From the NCBI RefSeq assembly GCF_033095805.1, contig NZ_CP109901.1:3159766-3223765 (forward strand): a DNA stretch of 64,000 nucleotides, read 5' to 3'. The notes under the pieces are model-generated. The model was given only the letters and a program-made list of their open reading frames with translations. It ran no database searches and had not been told where the DNA came from. How positions within the stretch are numbered: position 1 is the stretch's first letter; every line of letters starts with the position of its first letter. The stretch is from Serratia sp. UGAL515B_01. GTDB taxonomy: Bacteria > Pseudomonadota > Gammaproteobacteria > Enterobacterales > Enterobacteriaceae. Made by a program: the position numbers and the translations under genes. Below are positions 55,093 through 64,000 of the stretch, one piece after another.

Positions 55093-56316
55093 CTAGGGAT
55101 CGGGTCTAACCTCTCTCACCACTACCGCGCCCACCAAGAAACTGGCGATAACCATAAACAGGTGCCCCTCGGAGGAGTCTAGTAGGAACGAGTTGAAAAA
55201 GTGGCAGGCCATATAGCTGCCAAGCACGGCTACCAGCAGGTTGCGGCAGGCTACTGGTTGACGCCAGGCCGCCCGAAAGCAACAGAACATCCAACCAAGG
55301 AATATCGCCAACCCGAGCAGGCCACTATGTACCGTTTGTAGCAGATACTCATTATGTGGGTTATGTACGTTGTAGCCGCTTTCCACATTATTGTACCAGA
55401 AGCTCCCGGCACCATTTCCCAACAGCGGTGCCTGTTTGATCAGGCGTAATGATTCACGGACAAAGCTGGTACGCTGCCCCATCGAGTTGTCACAAACCTG
55501 ATAGGCTAACTCCGCCGGAGCCAACACACAGTGGCGGATCTCCTGTAGACCTTGCGTCAGGCGTTCCGTGGCACGATTTGGTATCAAAACCAACGCGACG
55601 GCAACCAGCAGACCACAAAACAAAACCCCGATACGCTGCCGGCGCTGGAACGTCAACAACAACCAGATGCCTACCCCCGCGAACAGCGCAACATAACCAG
55701 TACGGCCTTGAACCATTAACAACACATTAGCGGCTGCCAAAACAACCAACGCACCGTATATCAGACGTTTCACGCCAGATTGCGCAAAGGCGCGAGACAA
55801 CCACACCAGAGCGGCCAACGCCATAAACACGTTTTGTGTTATCTGCAATTTGAAAACCGTCGGGTTCTCTGGCTCAAGCCCCCACAGTGTGACATGCCCG
55901 ATGCCCGACGTCAGACTGATAGCCAGTATCACCACATTGGCCAGTAAAAAACCGTCGACAAACCGAGAGAACAATCGTTTATCAATCAGGAAGAACAGCG
56001 CTAACGGCAGTATGTACAGCAACTTCTGGTATTTGCCTACCATCTTCGGGCCGTAGTCGTGGTGCTTGGTTAGCAACGAAATAGCCAGTAAGGCAAACAT
56101 TAAGGCAGGTAACCAGACCAAAGGATCCTTAAGTAACGGCATCACATAGCGGAAATCCCGCTGCCACAGCACGCAAATCGCGGCCAGCGCTAACGAAATA
56201 TTCATCAACGCGTTAGAGCTGGGTAGAAAAATTCCCAGTAAAAATGCAATCAGGCTGAACAATTGAAAGCGAACGGGCGTGAGTGGCAACGTAGAAGACA
56301 GGTTTTTTGATGTCAT
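55093..56316 (-). CDS. waaL: O-antigen ligase (WaaL)
   Basis: WaaL transfers undecaprenyl-linked O-antigen to the lipid A-core at the periplasmic face of the inner membrane. The 407-aa protein has about 11-12 transmembrane segments, with the large periplasmic loop between ~230 and ~315 (including GAGSFWYNNVESGYNVHNPHNEYLLQTVHSGLLGLA, whose NPHNEYL carries the conserved His). The C-terminus follows PDP. It overlaps waaQ by 4 bases. WaaL proteins are highly variable, so identity rests on topology and context. Confidence 0.85.
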   Translation of the reverse strand: MTSKNLSSTLPLTPVRFQLFSLIAFLLGIFLPSSNALMNISLALAAICVLWQRDFRYVMPLLKDPLVWLPALMFALLAISLLTKHHDYGPKMVGKYQKLLYILPLALFFLIDKRLFSRFVDGFLLANVVILAISLTSGIGHVTLWGLEPENPTVFKLQITQNVFMALAALVWLSRAFAQSGVKRLIYGALVVLAAANVLLMVQGRTGYVALFAGVGIWLLLTFQRRQRIGVLFCGLLVAVALVLIPNRATERLTQGLQEIRHCVLAPAELAYQVCDNSMGQRTSFVRESLRLIKQAPLLGNGAGSFWYNNVESGYNVHNPHNEYLLQTVHSGLLGLAIFLGWMFCCFRAAWRQPVACRNLLVAVLGSYMACHFFNSFLLDSSEGHLFMVIASFLVGAVVVREVRPDP

Positions 56317-57509
56317 GGCGATGGGCTTATATCTGGGTTAAATGAACACGCTGTCTGTAAGCGCGCATAATCTCTGGTTGAAGCGTCTTCGTCCATAAGG
56401 TGGTGGTCAACAGCTTGGATAACGTCCTTGGCAGGAATGGCATCCAGATAACGTTCTGTGGTATCGGTATCTATCTCATTAGGGGCCGGTAATACACGAT
56501 AATCCCCTGCCCATAATCGGGTGTGCGGTACCTGCCAAGGGGACCATTGTTCCAGATTACTCGGGCCAAATAGCACAACGGAAGGGGTTTGCAGGGCCGC
56601 AGCCATGTGCATCGGTACAGAGTCCACACCGATAAACAGCTTCGCCCGATCGATTAACACGGCTAGCTCCGGCAGTTCAAGGCGACCAGCCAGATTGATC
56701 ACCTGATGCGGCAGGCTAAGCCCCGCTTCAATGGCAGCTATCATAGCGATTTCATCCTCTGCACGTCCTCCGGTCAGTACTACGGTTTCCCCTCTGGCCG
56801 TGAGGTGATTGATAACCTCGGTAAAACCCGCTATAGACCAAGTCTTGAACGCCCAACGGGCGGTAGGTTGCACCAGCACAAAACGGGTCACGTGGTGTAG
56901 TTGCTCCAGACGTTCAATCTCATCAACATCAGATTGACGGTAAGCCTGTGTCACTTTGGTCATTTGGTTTGGCAACGCCAATGGGGCAAGAATATCAAGA
57001 TTATTCAATACGGTGTGCTGCTGCTGGTGTTCGTCGGTCGCCACCAGTAGAGAGTGACAAGCCTGCCACAGCCAGTTGTTGCGTTTAGAGTAACGAAATC
57101 CCAAGCTGAAAGATGGTTTCAGGAAGCGGCAATATAACGCCGCACGCCACTGGTCAGACAGATTAACCACCAAGTCGTAGTGCGCACTCCGCAGCCTATT
57201 CCACAGGGCCTTTTCCCCGCGAAACTGCTCTTTGAAACCCTGATGCTTAAGGTTACGATCTACGGTGTAGGACTGAAAAACATCTTGATTCCCCGCCAGC
57301 ATCGCTTCAGTGCCCTTATAAACTAGGACATCGATCTGTGCGTTAGGGTAATTGACACGCAGTGTACTGAGTAGTGGCGTCGTCAACAGTACATCACCAA
57401 AATGGCGCAGCTTGATGACCAGTATGCGCTGTACCTTATTACGATTGGATAAATTGCCAGGTAATACCGTTTGGCGGGCAGATAAAGCTGTCGGTTGGGT
57501 AGTCGTCAT
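56313..57509 (-). CDS. waaQ: LPS heptosyltransferase (WaaQ-like, glycosyltransferase family 9)
   Basis: The enzyme transfers heptose during LPS inner-core assembly in the cytoplasm. The 398-aa protein has the GT9 pattern: ILVIKLRHFGDVLLTTPLLSTLRVNYPNAQID near residue 30, YDLVVNLSDQWRAALYCRFLK, and the acceptor-side VDSVPMHMAAALQTPSVVLFGPSNLEQWSPW. WaaQ (heptosyltransferase III) fits better than WaaC or WaaF, but assignment among paralogues is not absolute. It is co-transcribed with waaL (4-base overlap). Confidence 0.85.
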   Translation of the reverse strand: MTTTQPTALSARQTVLPGNLSNRNKVQRILVIKLRHFGDVLLTTPLLSTLRVNYPNAQIDVLVYKGTEAMLAGNQDVFQSYTVDRNLKHQGFKEQFRGEKALWNRLRSAHYDLVVNLSDQWRAALYCRFLKPSFSLGFRYSKRNNWLWQACHSLLVATDEHQQQHTVLNNLDILAPLALPNQMTKVTQAYRQSDVDEIERLEQLHHVTRFVLVQPTARWAFKTWSIAGFTEVINHLTARGETVVLTGGRAEDEIAMIAAIEAGLSLPHQVINLAGRLELPELAVLIDRAKLFIGVDSVPMHMAAALQTPSVVLFGPSNLEQWSPWQVPHTRLWAGDYRVLPAPNEIDTDTTERYLDAIPAKDVIQAVDHHLMDEDASTRDYARLQTACSFNPDISPSP

Positions 57510-58231
57510 ATTTCATCATCTCGAAACAATACAAAGGCTCCCTTCCACGGAGGTCGAGGCGTTCATCACTCGTCGACAATACGATTAGCCGATACCAATA
57601 TAAGACGATATGAATAGCCACCAACGCGGCAGAGGCCCTATCGCCTGCGCATCTCGCTGCGCCGCAATGCTACATTGTTCTAAATAGCAGTTCAATAAGT
57701 TATTATTTATCAACAATACCAGTGACTAACGCTATTAAATAACATCGTATAGAAACTTCCACATCTAGAGTGAAGCCAGATTTATCTGTAGCACTGGCTC
57801 TGCTTTATACCTAAGTGAATTAACGTTGTAGATAGATGAAAACTAAACGACAAATCTGCTAGAGGAAAATTCAAACAACTCTTGAGCTACGCGCTGAGTG
57901 AGTTTCAGCGTTTAATGAGGCCGCCAACGGCGTTGTAACACAAAAAACGATGGATGATATCGCCGAACGCCCGGTAATCACGGTCATTCCATCGCTCCTT
58001 TTGAGCCGAGCGTAAACGTTTACCCCATTAGTAAACATTCACCCATCCGCACTGCTTAGTAATAAAGTCATTGCTGCTTCTACTTTGCTTGGCGTGTATA
58101 GACTTTTCCGATGCCAATTTGAGCAAGAGTAAACTCCCAACCAGAGTTAACTGATATGACAAAATCAGCACCAATCAGTAAAAACCAGGTAAGCAACCCA
58201 CTCCCGAATTTCGTCAGGGATCCCTGAGGCT
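57510..58231. other. Non-coding stretch upstream of waaQ
   Basis: No recognised gene. Bases 57,510-57,660 should contain the waaQ promoter. From about 57,850 short frames appear (for example MDDIAERPVITVIPSLLLS from 57,959), possibly decayed coding sequence. Confidence 0.4.
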
Positions 58232-58396
58232 ATGAACGTGAAAGCGAATTCGCTGCTGAAAATGTGCATATCAAAACGCCAGTTGGTTGAGCATGCAATG
58301 TCATTGCTCATGCTGACAGAGGCGAGCAGTACCATTCAGCAAGTCTTACTGAACTTCGTAGAAATCGGTATGTACCGAGCACTTCACAAGCGATAG
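58232..58396 (+). CDS. Doubtful small ORF (54 aa)
   Basis: ATG at 58,232 opens a 54-codon frame (MNVKANSLLKMCISKRQLVEHAMSLLM... LLNFVEIGMYRALHKR) ending with TAG. The sequence is helix-like and amphipathic. AGG lies only 3 bases before the ATG, a poor site. No homologue is recognised. It may be the end of a broken gene that begins upstream, or chance. Confidence 0.25.
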   Translation: MNVKANSLLKMCISKRQLVEHAMSLLMLTEASSTIQQVLLNFVEIGMYRALHKR

Positions 58397-59144
58397 CAGA
58401 TATAATAATTTTATTTAAATTTCTTAATGAGAATTAATAAAAAATCTTGCTGTAGAATGGCATTTAAAATAGTGAGATTCGCAGCCAATCAACATAGTGA
58501 AGACTGTATTTGACACTATTTTACACAATAAAATATTGATAATCTTTTAAGATGGGCGTTTTTCAATGAGATTTTTTCAAAGGTAAAACACAAATACTGA
58601 AAATAAATTATCTTTATAAGTGATAAGTAAAAGTATTTACAAAATAAGGTTGCAGAACGACAGTGGCGTTATTGGAAACTTTCTTTATTCATTAAGGCGT
58701 TAGCTAGCCTTCTTTCAACAATTACTTTCCATTATCACCGATAGAAAATATTTCCTTCACAACCCATAAGCAAAATCTTATACTACTTTAAAATAAAGTT
58801 ATATCCATCATTATACAGATAAACATTACCTCACAATGCAAAGCTTACGTCCTTGTCAGTCGAAGTGATTGGGTCATATTACGTTGCATAGTTAAAGTAA
58901 GGTAAATTTATCAGCATTGAGGGGAAGATTTATAGGGTAATTTTGGGTAAAAAACACCGTTGACATTTCCACAGCATATTACCCAATACTTGAATTGACA
59001 CGACAACAACAAGATAAACTACCAATGCATTACTTTTATCTTGTTTTGGCTTACTTCCAAAAAAAGATAATAATCCAAATCAATAAAAGCGCTATTCCTT
59101 AACATAAAACATCAGTGACATAGAGAGAAACAGACAGCACAGTT
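58397..59144. other. AT-rich intergenic region upstream of the LysR gene
   Basis: About 750 bases with very high A+T and no recognised gene. Just upstream (58,420-58,440) AATGAGAATTAATAA resembles half of a Fur box, but this alone is not convincing. The LysR promoter must be in the last 200 bases. Confidence 0.4.
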
Positions 59145-60077
59145 ATGAAAAACCTGCCTAAACCCAATCAATTAAAAATGTTCCAGTCAATTATAGAACA
59201 CGGGAGTTTTCGAGCTGCCGCCAAAGCCCTGCATCAGACCCAACCTGCATTGACACAATCAATGAATGAGCTTGAGAAGATGTTGGGAACTTCACTTCTG
59301 ATTCGCGGACCACGTGGTGTGGTACTGACTGAAGCAGGCAAACTCTTTGAACCCCGGGTTAAATTAGTACTGAAAGAGTTAGAACGAGCTGTCAATGAAG
59401 CAAAGCAGCTTAGCACCAACTCCCGTGGAACCATTGAGTTAGGGAGTTCGTCATTGCCATTTTTTACCATGTTGCCATCGGCAGTCCAGCGTTTTCATAA
59501 ACGCTTTCCGCAGGTCAACATTAATCTTACGGAAGGACAACTTTCCGAGCTATTACCTACACTACGTGAGGGGAAATTAGACTTTGTCATCGGTGCAACG
59601 TCGCCGGAAACTGTTCTAACTAGCGATTTTATCAAAGAGCCATTCTTTACTACTCCTTTTGCGGTTGTAGCACGCCGTGGGCACCCACTAGCCCAAAGCA
59701 CCTCACTGAGCCAGCTCAAAGAGGCAAAATGGTATTTACCAACAGCCAAAATAGGTTACTACAGTGAACTGGATGCCCTGCTTTTCCCTGAAGGGGAGCA
59801 AAAAGCACAAACTATCATCAGAGGGGATACCGCAGCGACAGCATTGCAGATGGTCATAAATGCTGATTTTCTGACCGTGGCCGCAAAAGAGCTCCTTCAG
59901 GTGCCTTACTTAAACCAACAACTCTGCATAATACCCATCGCAGAACCATTACCTGATGCAACCTACAGTTTTATCTACTCCCATCGCCTGCCACTGACGA
60001 TGGTGGCAAAAACGATGATAGACAAACTGCACAGAGAGTGTAAGAACTACCCTTGGTACAGCAAGGTTGAGCAATAA
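59145..60077 (+). CDS. LysR-family transcriptional regulator
   Basis: A 310-aa regulator with the N-terminal LysR winged helix-turn-helix (KMFQSIIEHGSFRAAAKALHQTQPALTQSMNELEKMLGTSLLIRGPRGVVLTEAGKLF). A linker helix and the substrate-binding-like effector domain (residues ~95-300: RGTIELGSSSLPFFTMLPSAVQRFHKRFPQVNINLTEG) follow. The effector is unknown. The gene is isolated: 1.6 kb of AT-rich DNA lies upstream, and the next gene starts 724 bases downstream in the same direction. It could control either the adhesin gene or unlinked targets. Confidence 0.93.
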   Translation: MKNLPKPNQLKMFQSIIEHGSFRAAAKALHQTQPALTQSMNELEKMLGTSLLIRGPRGVVLTEAGKLFEPRVKLVLKELERAVNEAKQLSTNSRGTIELGSSSLPFFTMLPSAVQRFHKRFPQVNINLTEGQLSELLPTLREGKLDFVIGATSPETVLTSDFIKEPFFTTPFAVVARRGHPLAQSTSLSQLKEAKWYLPTAKIGYYSELDALLFPEGEQKAQTIIRGDTAATALQMVINADFLTVAAKELLQVPYLNQQLCIIPIAEPLPDATYSFIYSHRLPLTMVAKTMIDKLHRECKNYPWYSKVEQ

Positions 60078-60801
60078 ATGACTTTAGCCGCCATCTTGTC
60101 GCTTGAAATCACTCGAGTATACACAGATTTTTATTGACCAAACTTACGTTATTATTTATAGATAGCGCAAAGATAGGCGCTGAATATAATCACATGCCAT
60201 TGCAATTAAAAAACTTATTTTTATCAGCAATGAAAATAAGTTAACTCCCCAAAATAGACTGCGTGAAATTTATCACCTATAAAAATTACTTTATTTACGT
60301 TCTTTGTAACACCCAATACAATAGTGGCTAGCTAATAGGGGAGCGCTACAGAAAAAAGGATGTCATAAAATTGTCATATAGACTCTCAAGAAATCAAGCA
60401 CCACATTCACAAAGGCAAGGGCAAGGACTCATGGATAAACTGAGTATCAAAAAAAATCCATTTGAGATATGAACTCATATAAAAAAGAGTTCATTAATTA
60501 ACTTTAAACTTATCGTTTTAGACATTTTACGAAAGTATAACCCGGTGTTTTCATTACCACCAACTCGACTTATTGTGATTATTTTTTAATTTCACTCTAT
60601 ATTATTATTCGCAAAACTCATTTTACTGATATGAAAAAATAGCCACAATCATTAAAACCCAAATCACAGTCTAATGATTGGCATTAATTTTAAGCCAATT
60701 AATTACGCTTTCAAATCTCGATAAATAGATGAGGCAGCTGTACCGAGCCGATCTTTTGAATATTGAACATATCGTTTTAATTTATCTATAAGGTATTTAC
60801 C
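60078..60801. other. AT-rich intergenic region between LysR gene and the adhesin gene
   Basis: 724 bases with no gene recognised and no clear terminator. The composition changes sharply at the start of the adhesin gene, from strongly AT-rich to GC-rich. Promoter elements for the adhesin are expected close to 60,700-60,790. Confidence 0.45.
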
Positions 60802-63800
60802 GTGAAAAAACACGTCGTACTCTCTGCCAATAATCCAGAGACTCCTAAAAAATCTCGGCTATCCATGCTGTTAGCCTGGGCTAATATTGTCACCCAAGTC
60901 GCCTTCCCCATGAGCCTGGCTTATACCCCCGCCGTCATGGCGGCAAAGAAGGCCCATACTGAAGAGGAACAGGCAACGGCCAACGCCGCCACCCGTTTAG
61001 CCGGTGTGTTAGCCAGCGGTGACCCAACCAAACAGGCTGAATCTATCGCCCGTGGAGCCGCGACCAGCTCGGCAAACACCGCCGTAGAAAACTGGCTCAA
61101 TCAGGTTGGCTCCGCCAAAGTACAACTCAATGTGGATGACAAGTTGACGCTTGAAGGCAGCCAGGTCGATGTCCTGTTACCACTGCAAGATACCCCAAGC
61201 TTGCTCACTTTCAGCCAGTTAGGCATGCGCTATATCAACGACCGCCTCACCCTTAACGCGGGCATCGGCCAGCGTCATTTCCTCGACCAGCAGATGTTTG
61301 GCTATAACCTGTTCCTTGACCGAGACGTTCAAGGGCGCCATTCACGCATTGGTCTTGGCGGCGAATATGCCCGTGATTACCTGCGTATCGGCGCCAACGG
61401 CTATTTTGGCGCTACCGGCTGGAAGAACTCACGCGACCTGGACGGGTTTGATGAAAAAGCCGCCAACGGCTTTGATATCCGCACCGAAGCCTATCTGCCC
61501 GCTCTGCCACAGCTGGGCGGTAAGCTGGTTTATGAACACTATTTTGGTGATGAAGTCGGCCTGTTTGGCAAAGACAACCGCCAGTCCGACCCGTCGGCCT
61601 TTACCGTCGGCGTAAATTACTCCCCTATTCCACTGGTGACCCTCGGTGCTGACCATAAGCGCGGTAACAGTGGCATGGAGGAAACTCGCTTCAACCTCTC
61701 CTTCAACTACGCCCTTGGCACCCCCTTGTCGCAGCAGCTTGACCCGGCCAACGTGGGGGCAAAACGTACCCTGGCGGGCAGCCGCTACGAGCTGGTTGAC
61801 CGTAATAATGAAATTGTTCTGCAATACCGCGAGCAACAGTTACTGAACGTGGTCATGGCCCCGCTGATGCAGGGGGATTCCGGCCAGACGATCGCGTTGC
61901 CGATCACCGTCACCAGCAAGCATGGCGTGGCGTCGTTTGAATGGCAGGCCGACGGGTTTACCGCAGCCGGCGGGAAAATCATGCCTAAAGGGCAAGGGTG
62001 GCAAGCGGTGCTGCCCGCGTACAGCCTGCAGGGCAATAACAGCTACCCGATCAGTGTCACCGTGGTGGACAAAGCGGGTAACCGTTCTGCCCCTGCTCAG
62101 GGGGAAATCGCCGTGACCGGATTCGGTATTGCGGCAACCTCCGAACTGACGATTAAAAATGCCCGCTTGCCGGCCGATGGCCGTTCTACCACGCAGGTAG
62201 AATTATCCCTGAAAGACGGCAGCGGCAGCCCCATCAGCGGGATCGCCGGGCAAATCACGTTGGACAGCGAGTTCCAAGCACCATCCGTCGCCAACAAAAT
62301 CAGCCCGGCTGCGGCTTCAGCGCAGCAACCAACGCCACATACTATCGGTGAGATAACCGAATCCCCAGACCGTCCTGGTGTCTATCTGGCCACCTTTACG
62401 GCGGGCAGCAAAGTGGGCGTGGTGAAACTCAGTGCCAACATCACCGGGGCAACCCTCGCCGTGAAACCGGCTACCGTCACCCTGGCGGCAGACAATACGA
62501 CGGCGACTCTCGATAAAAACAGCCTGTCTGGCAAAGACGGCAGCACCCTGGCCAACGGCAAGGATGTGAACACCGTACAACTGCCGGTCAAAGACGCCAA
62601 CGGCAATCCGATCCCCGGCTATGACGTCACCTTTACCGTCACCAACCCGGATGGCACGACTCGCCAGCAGACGGTGACCACCGATGAGAACGGCATCGCC
62701 TCTCTGCCGGTGACCAGCAACCTGGCAGGCAGCGTGAAGGTCGAAGCAGAAATCGGCGGCTTGACCAGCAGCACCGAACTGAGCTTTGTCGCCGACAGCA
62801 CCACCGCCACCATCGACCAGAACGGCATGGGGGCAAAAGCAGGCAATACCGTCGCCAACGGCACCGACGTCAACACCGTGCAACTGCCAGTGAAAGACGC
62901 CAACGGCAACCCGATCCCCGGCTTTGACGTGACCTTTACCATCACCAACCCGGACGGTTCAACCCGTCAGCAGACGGTGAAAACCGACGAGAACGGTATC
63001 GCCTCTCTGCCGGTGACCAGCGATAAAGCCGGCAACGTGAAGGTAGAAGCCAACGTGGGCGGCGTGACCAACAGCACCGAACTGAGCTTCGTGGCTGACA
63101 GCAGCACGGCGAAGATCGAGGAAGACGGCATGACCGCGGCAACAGGTAATACCGTGGCCAACGGCAGCGACAGCAACACCGTGCAATTACCGGTCAAGGA
63201 TGCCAACGGCAACCCGATCCCCGGCTTTGACGTCACCTTTACCGTGACCAATCCGGACGGCTCTACCCGTCAGGAGACCGTGACCACCGATGCCAACGGT
63301 ATCGCTTCTCTGCCGGTGACCAGCGACAAAGCGGGCAGCGTGAAGGTCGAAGCCAACGTGGGCGGTATAACCAGCAGCACTGAACTGAGCTTTGTAGCCG
63401 ACAGCAGCACGGCGAAGATCGATGAAGACGGCATGACCGCAGCGGCGGGTAACACCGTGGCCAACGGCACCGACAGCAACACCGTGCAACTGCCAGTGAA
63501 AGACGCCAACGGTAACCCGATCCCCGGCTTTGACGTCACCTTTACCGTCACTAACCCGGACGGCACTACCCGTCAGCAGACCGTGACCACCGATGCCAAC
63601 GGTATCGCTTCTCTGCCGGTGACCAGCGACAAAGCGGGCAGCGTGAAAGTAGAAGCAGAAGTCGGCGGCGTAACGACCAGCACTGAACTGAGCTTTATTG
63701 CCGACAGCAGCACGGCGAAGATCGATGAGAACGGCATGACCGCAGCAGCGGGTGACACCACCGCCAACGGCAGCGACGTCAACACCGTGCAGTTACCGAT

Positions 63801-64000
63801 CAAAGACGCCAACGGCAACCCGATCCCCGGCTTTGACGTCACCTTTACCGTGACCAATCCGGACGGCTCAACCCGTCAGCAGACGGTGACCACCGATGCC
63901 AACGGTATCGCTTCTCTGCCGGTCACCAGCGATAAAGCCGGCAGCGTGAAGGTCGAAGCCAACGTGGGCGGCGTCACCAGCAGCACTGAACTGAGCTTTA
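60802..64000 (+). CDS. Inverse autotransporter adhesin (intimin/invasin family), 5' part
   Basis: The frame opens with GTG at 60,802 (MKKHVVLSANNPETPKK..., AAGG 8 bases upstream) and stays open to the window end, at least 1066 codons. An extended basic signal region (to ~50) precedes a linker (EEEQATANAATRLAGVLASG) and the inverse autotransporter beta-domain (residues ~95-330: VLLPLQDTPSLLTFSQLGMRYINDRLTLNAGIGQRHF). No LysM domain is seen. A first Ig-like unit follows (to ~560), and from codon 563 exact 101-residue tandem Big_1-type repeats carry KDANGNPIPGFDVTFTVTNPDGS. Members anchor in the outer membrane and present the C-terminal repeats for adhesion. The gene is much GC-richer than its flanks. 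Confidence 0.93.
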   Translation, partial: MKKHVVLSANNPETPKKSRLSMLLAWANIVTQVAFPMSLAYTPAVMAAKKAHTEEEQATANAATRLAGVLASGDPTKQAESIARGAATSSANTAVENWLNQVGSAKVQLNVDDKLTLEGSQVDVLLPLQDTPSLLTFSQLGMRYINDRLTLNAGIGQRHFLDQQMFGYNLFLDRDVQGRHSRIGLGGEYARDYLRIGANGYFGATGWKNSRDLDGFDEKAANGFDIRTEAYLPALPQLGGKLVYEHYFGDEVGLFGKDNRQSDPSAFTVGVNYSPIPLVTLGADHKRGNSGMEETRFNLSFNYALGTPLSQQLDPANVGAKRTLAGSRYELVDRNNEIVLQYREQQLLNVVMAPLMQGDSGQTIALPITVTSKHGVASFEWQADGFTAAGGKIMPKGQGWQAVLPAYSLQGNNSYPISVTVVDKAGNRSAPAQGEIAVTGFGIAATSELTIKNARLPADGRSTTQVELSLKDGSGSPISGIAGQITLDSEFQAPSVANKISPAAASAQQPTPHTIGEITESPDRPGVYLATFTAGSKVGVVKLSANITGATLAVKPATVTLAADNTTATLDKNSLSGKDGSTLANGKDVNTVQLPVKDANGNPIPGYDVTFTVTNPDGTTRQQTVTTDENGIASLPVTSNLAGSVKVEAEIGGLTSSTELSFVADSTTATIDQNGMGAKAGNTVANGTDVNTVQLPVKDANGNPIPGFDVTFTITNPDGSTRQQTVKTDENGIASLPVTSDKAGNVKVEANVGGVTNSTELSFVADSSTAKIEEDGMTAATGNTVANGSDSNTVQLPVKDANGNPIPGFDVTFTVTNPDGSTRQETVTTDANGIASLPVTSDKAGSVKVEANVGGITSSTELSFVADSSTAKIDEDGMTAAAGNTVANGTDSNTVQLPVKDANGNPIPGFDVTFTVTNPDGTTRQQTVTTDANGIASLPVTSDKAGSVKVEAEVGGVTTSTELSFIADSSTAKIDENGMTAAAGDTTANGSDVNTVQLPIKDANGNPIPGFDVTFTVTNPDGSTRQQTVTTDANGIASLPVTSDKAGSVKVEANVGGVTSSTELSF
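62488..64000 (+). repeat. 303-bp tandem repeats encoding Ig-like (Big_1) domains
   Basis: Units start at 62,488, 62,791, 63,094, 63,397 and 63,700, each exactly 303 bp (101 codons). Units 2-5 are very similar to each other; the first is more diverged. Each has GNPIPG, VTNPDGxTRQ, and GIASLPVTS at the same places. The fifth is cut by the window end and more may follow. Confidence 0.95.

Noticed and set aside
62317..63857. Several long open frames on the minus strand across the adhesin repeats
   Set aside because: They recur with the 303-bp period and are the complementary-strand shadow of the Ig-like repeats; their translations have no independent family resemblance.

Overview
This window looks like chromosomal DNA of a gammaproteobacterium in the Yersiniaceae (Serratia/Yersinia-like). 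The evidence is the close similarity of the core proteins to their E. coli counterparts, an ERIC element, the gene order micA-gshA-yqaA-yqaB-tRNA(Arg)/tRNA(Ser)-csrA-alaS-recX-recA-pncC-mltB, and moderate base composition with AT-rich intergenic stretches. The species cannot be fixed from sequence alone.

Bases 1-24,350 are mostly housekeeping genes. They hold the end of pheA facing the aroF-tyrA operon (with three TyrR-like boxes), a YiiX/YebB-like cysteine hydrolase, the rpsP-rimM-trmD-rplS operon, ffh, ypjD and yfjD. The sRNA gene micA follows, but luxS is absent from its usual place beside it. Then come gshA, yqaA-yqaB, a NagX-like acyltransferase, three tandem tRNA-Arg genes plus tRNA-Ser, csrA, alaS, recX, recA (LexA box), pncC and mltB. 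A Tat-exported beta-carbonic anhydrase ends this part. Small non-coding repeats with AGGCTGTGTCCCTTAA-type ends lie in several intergenic gaps and look like miniature inverted-repeat elements of two body types.

Bases 24,600-34,400 are accessory. They hold a SlyB-like lipoprotein, an alpha/beta hydrolase, a probable eRF1-like (baeRF) protein paired with a SHOCT membrane protein, and a chaperone-usher locus. The chaperone carries the two cysteines typical of the FGL class, and there are two tandem cysteine-free subunit genes. About 1 kb of AT-rich DNA upstream contains an ERIC element and another repeat copy.

Bases 34,400-54,960 form an export-centred region. A complete type II secretion system (gspB, gspS, gspC-O) is divergent from a lipoprotein pullulanase (pulA), as in the Klebsiella pul locus. 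Next is a three-gene operon behind a good PhoB box, encoding a lipoprotein alkaline phosphatase, a second alkaline phosphatase, and an unknown periplasmic protein with a His/Asp/Glu-rich insert. The proximity suggests, but does not prove, that these enzymes use the Gsp machine.

Bases 55,000-64,000 hold waaQ-waaL (LPS core heptosyltransferase and O-antigen ligase), 1.6 kb of AT-rich DNA with one doubtful small ORF, a LysR-type regulator, and the first 3.2 kb of a GC-rich inverse autotransporter (intimin/invasin family) with exact 303-bp tandem Ig-like repeats. That gene runs off the window.
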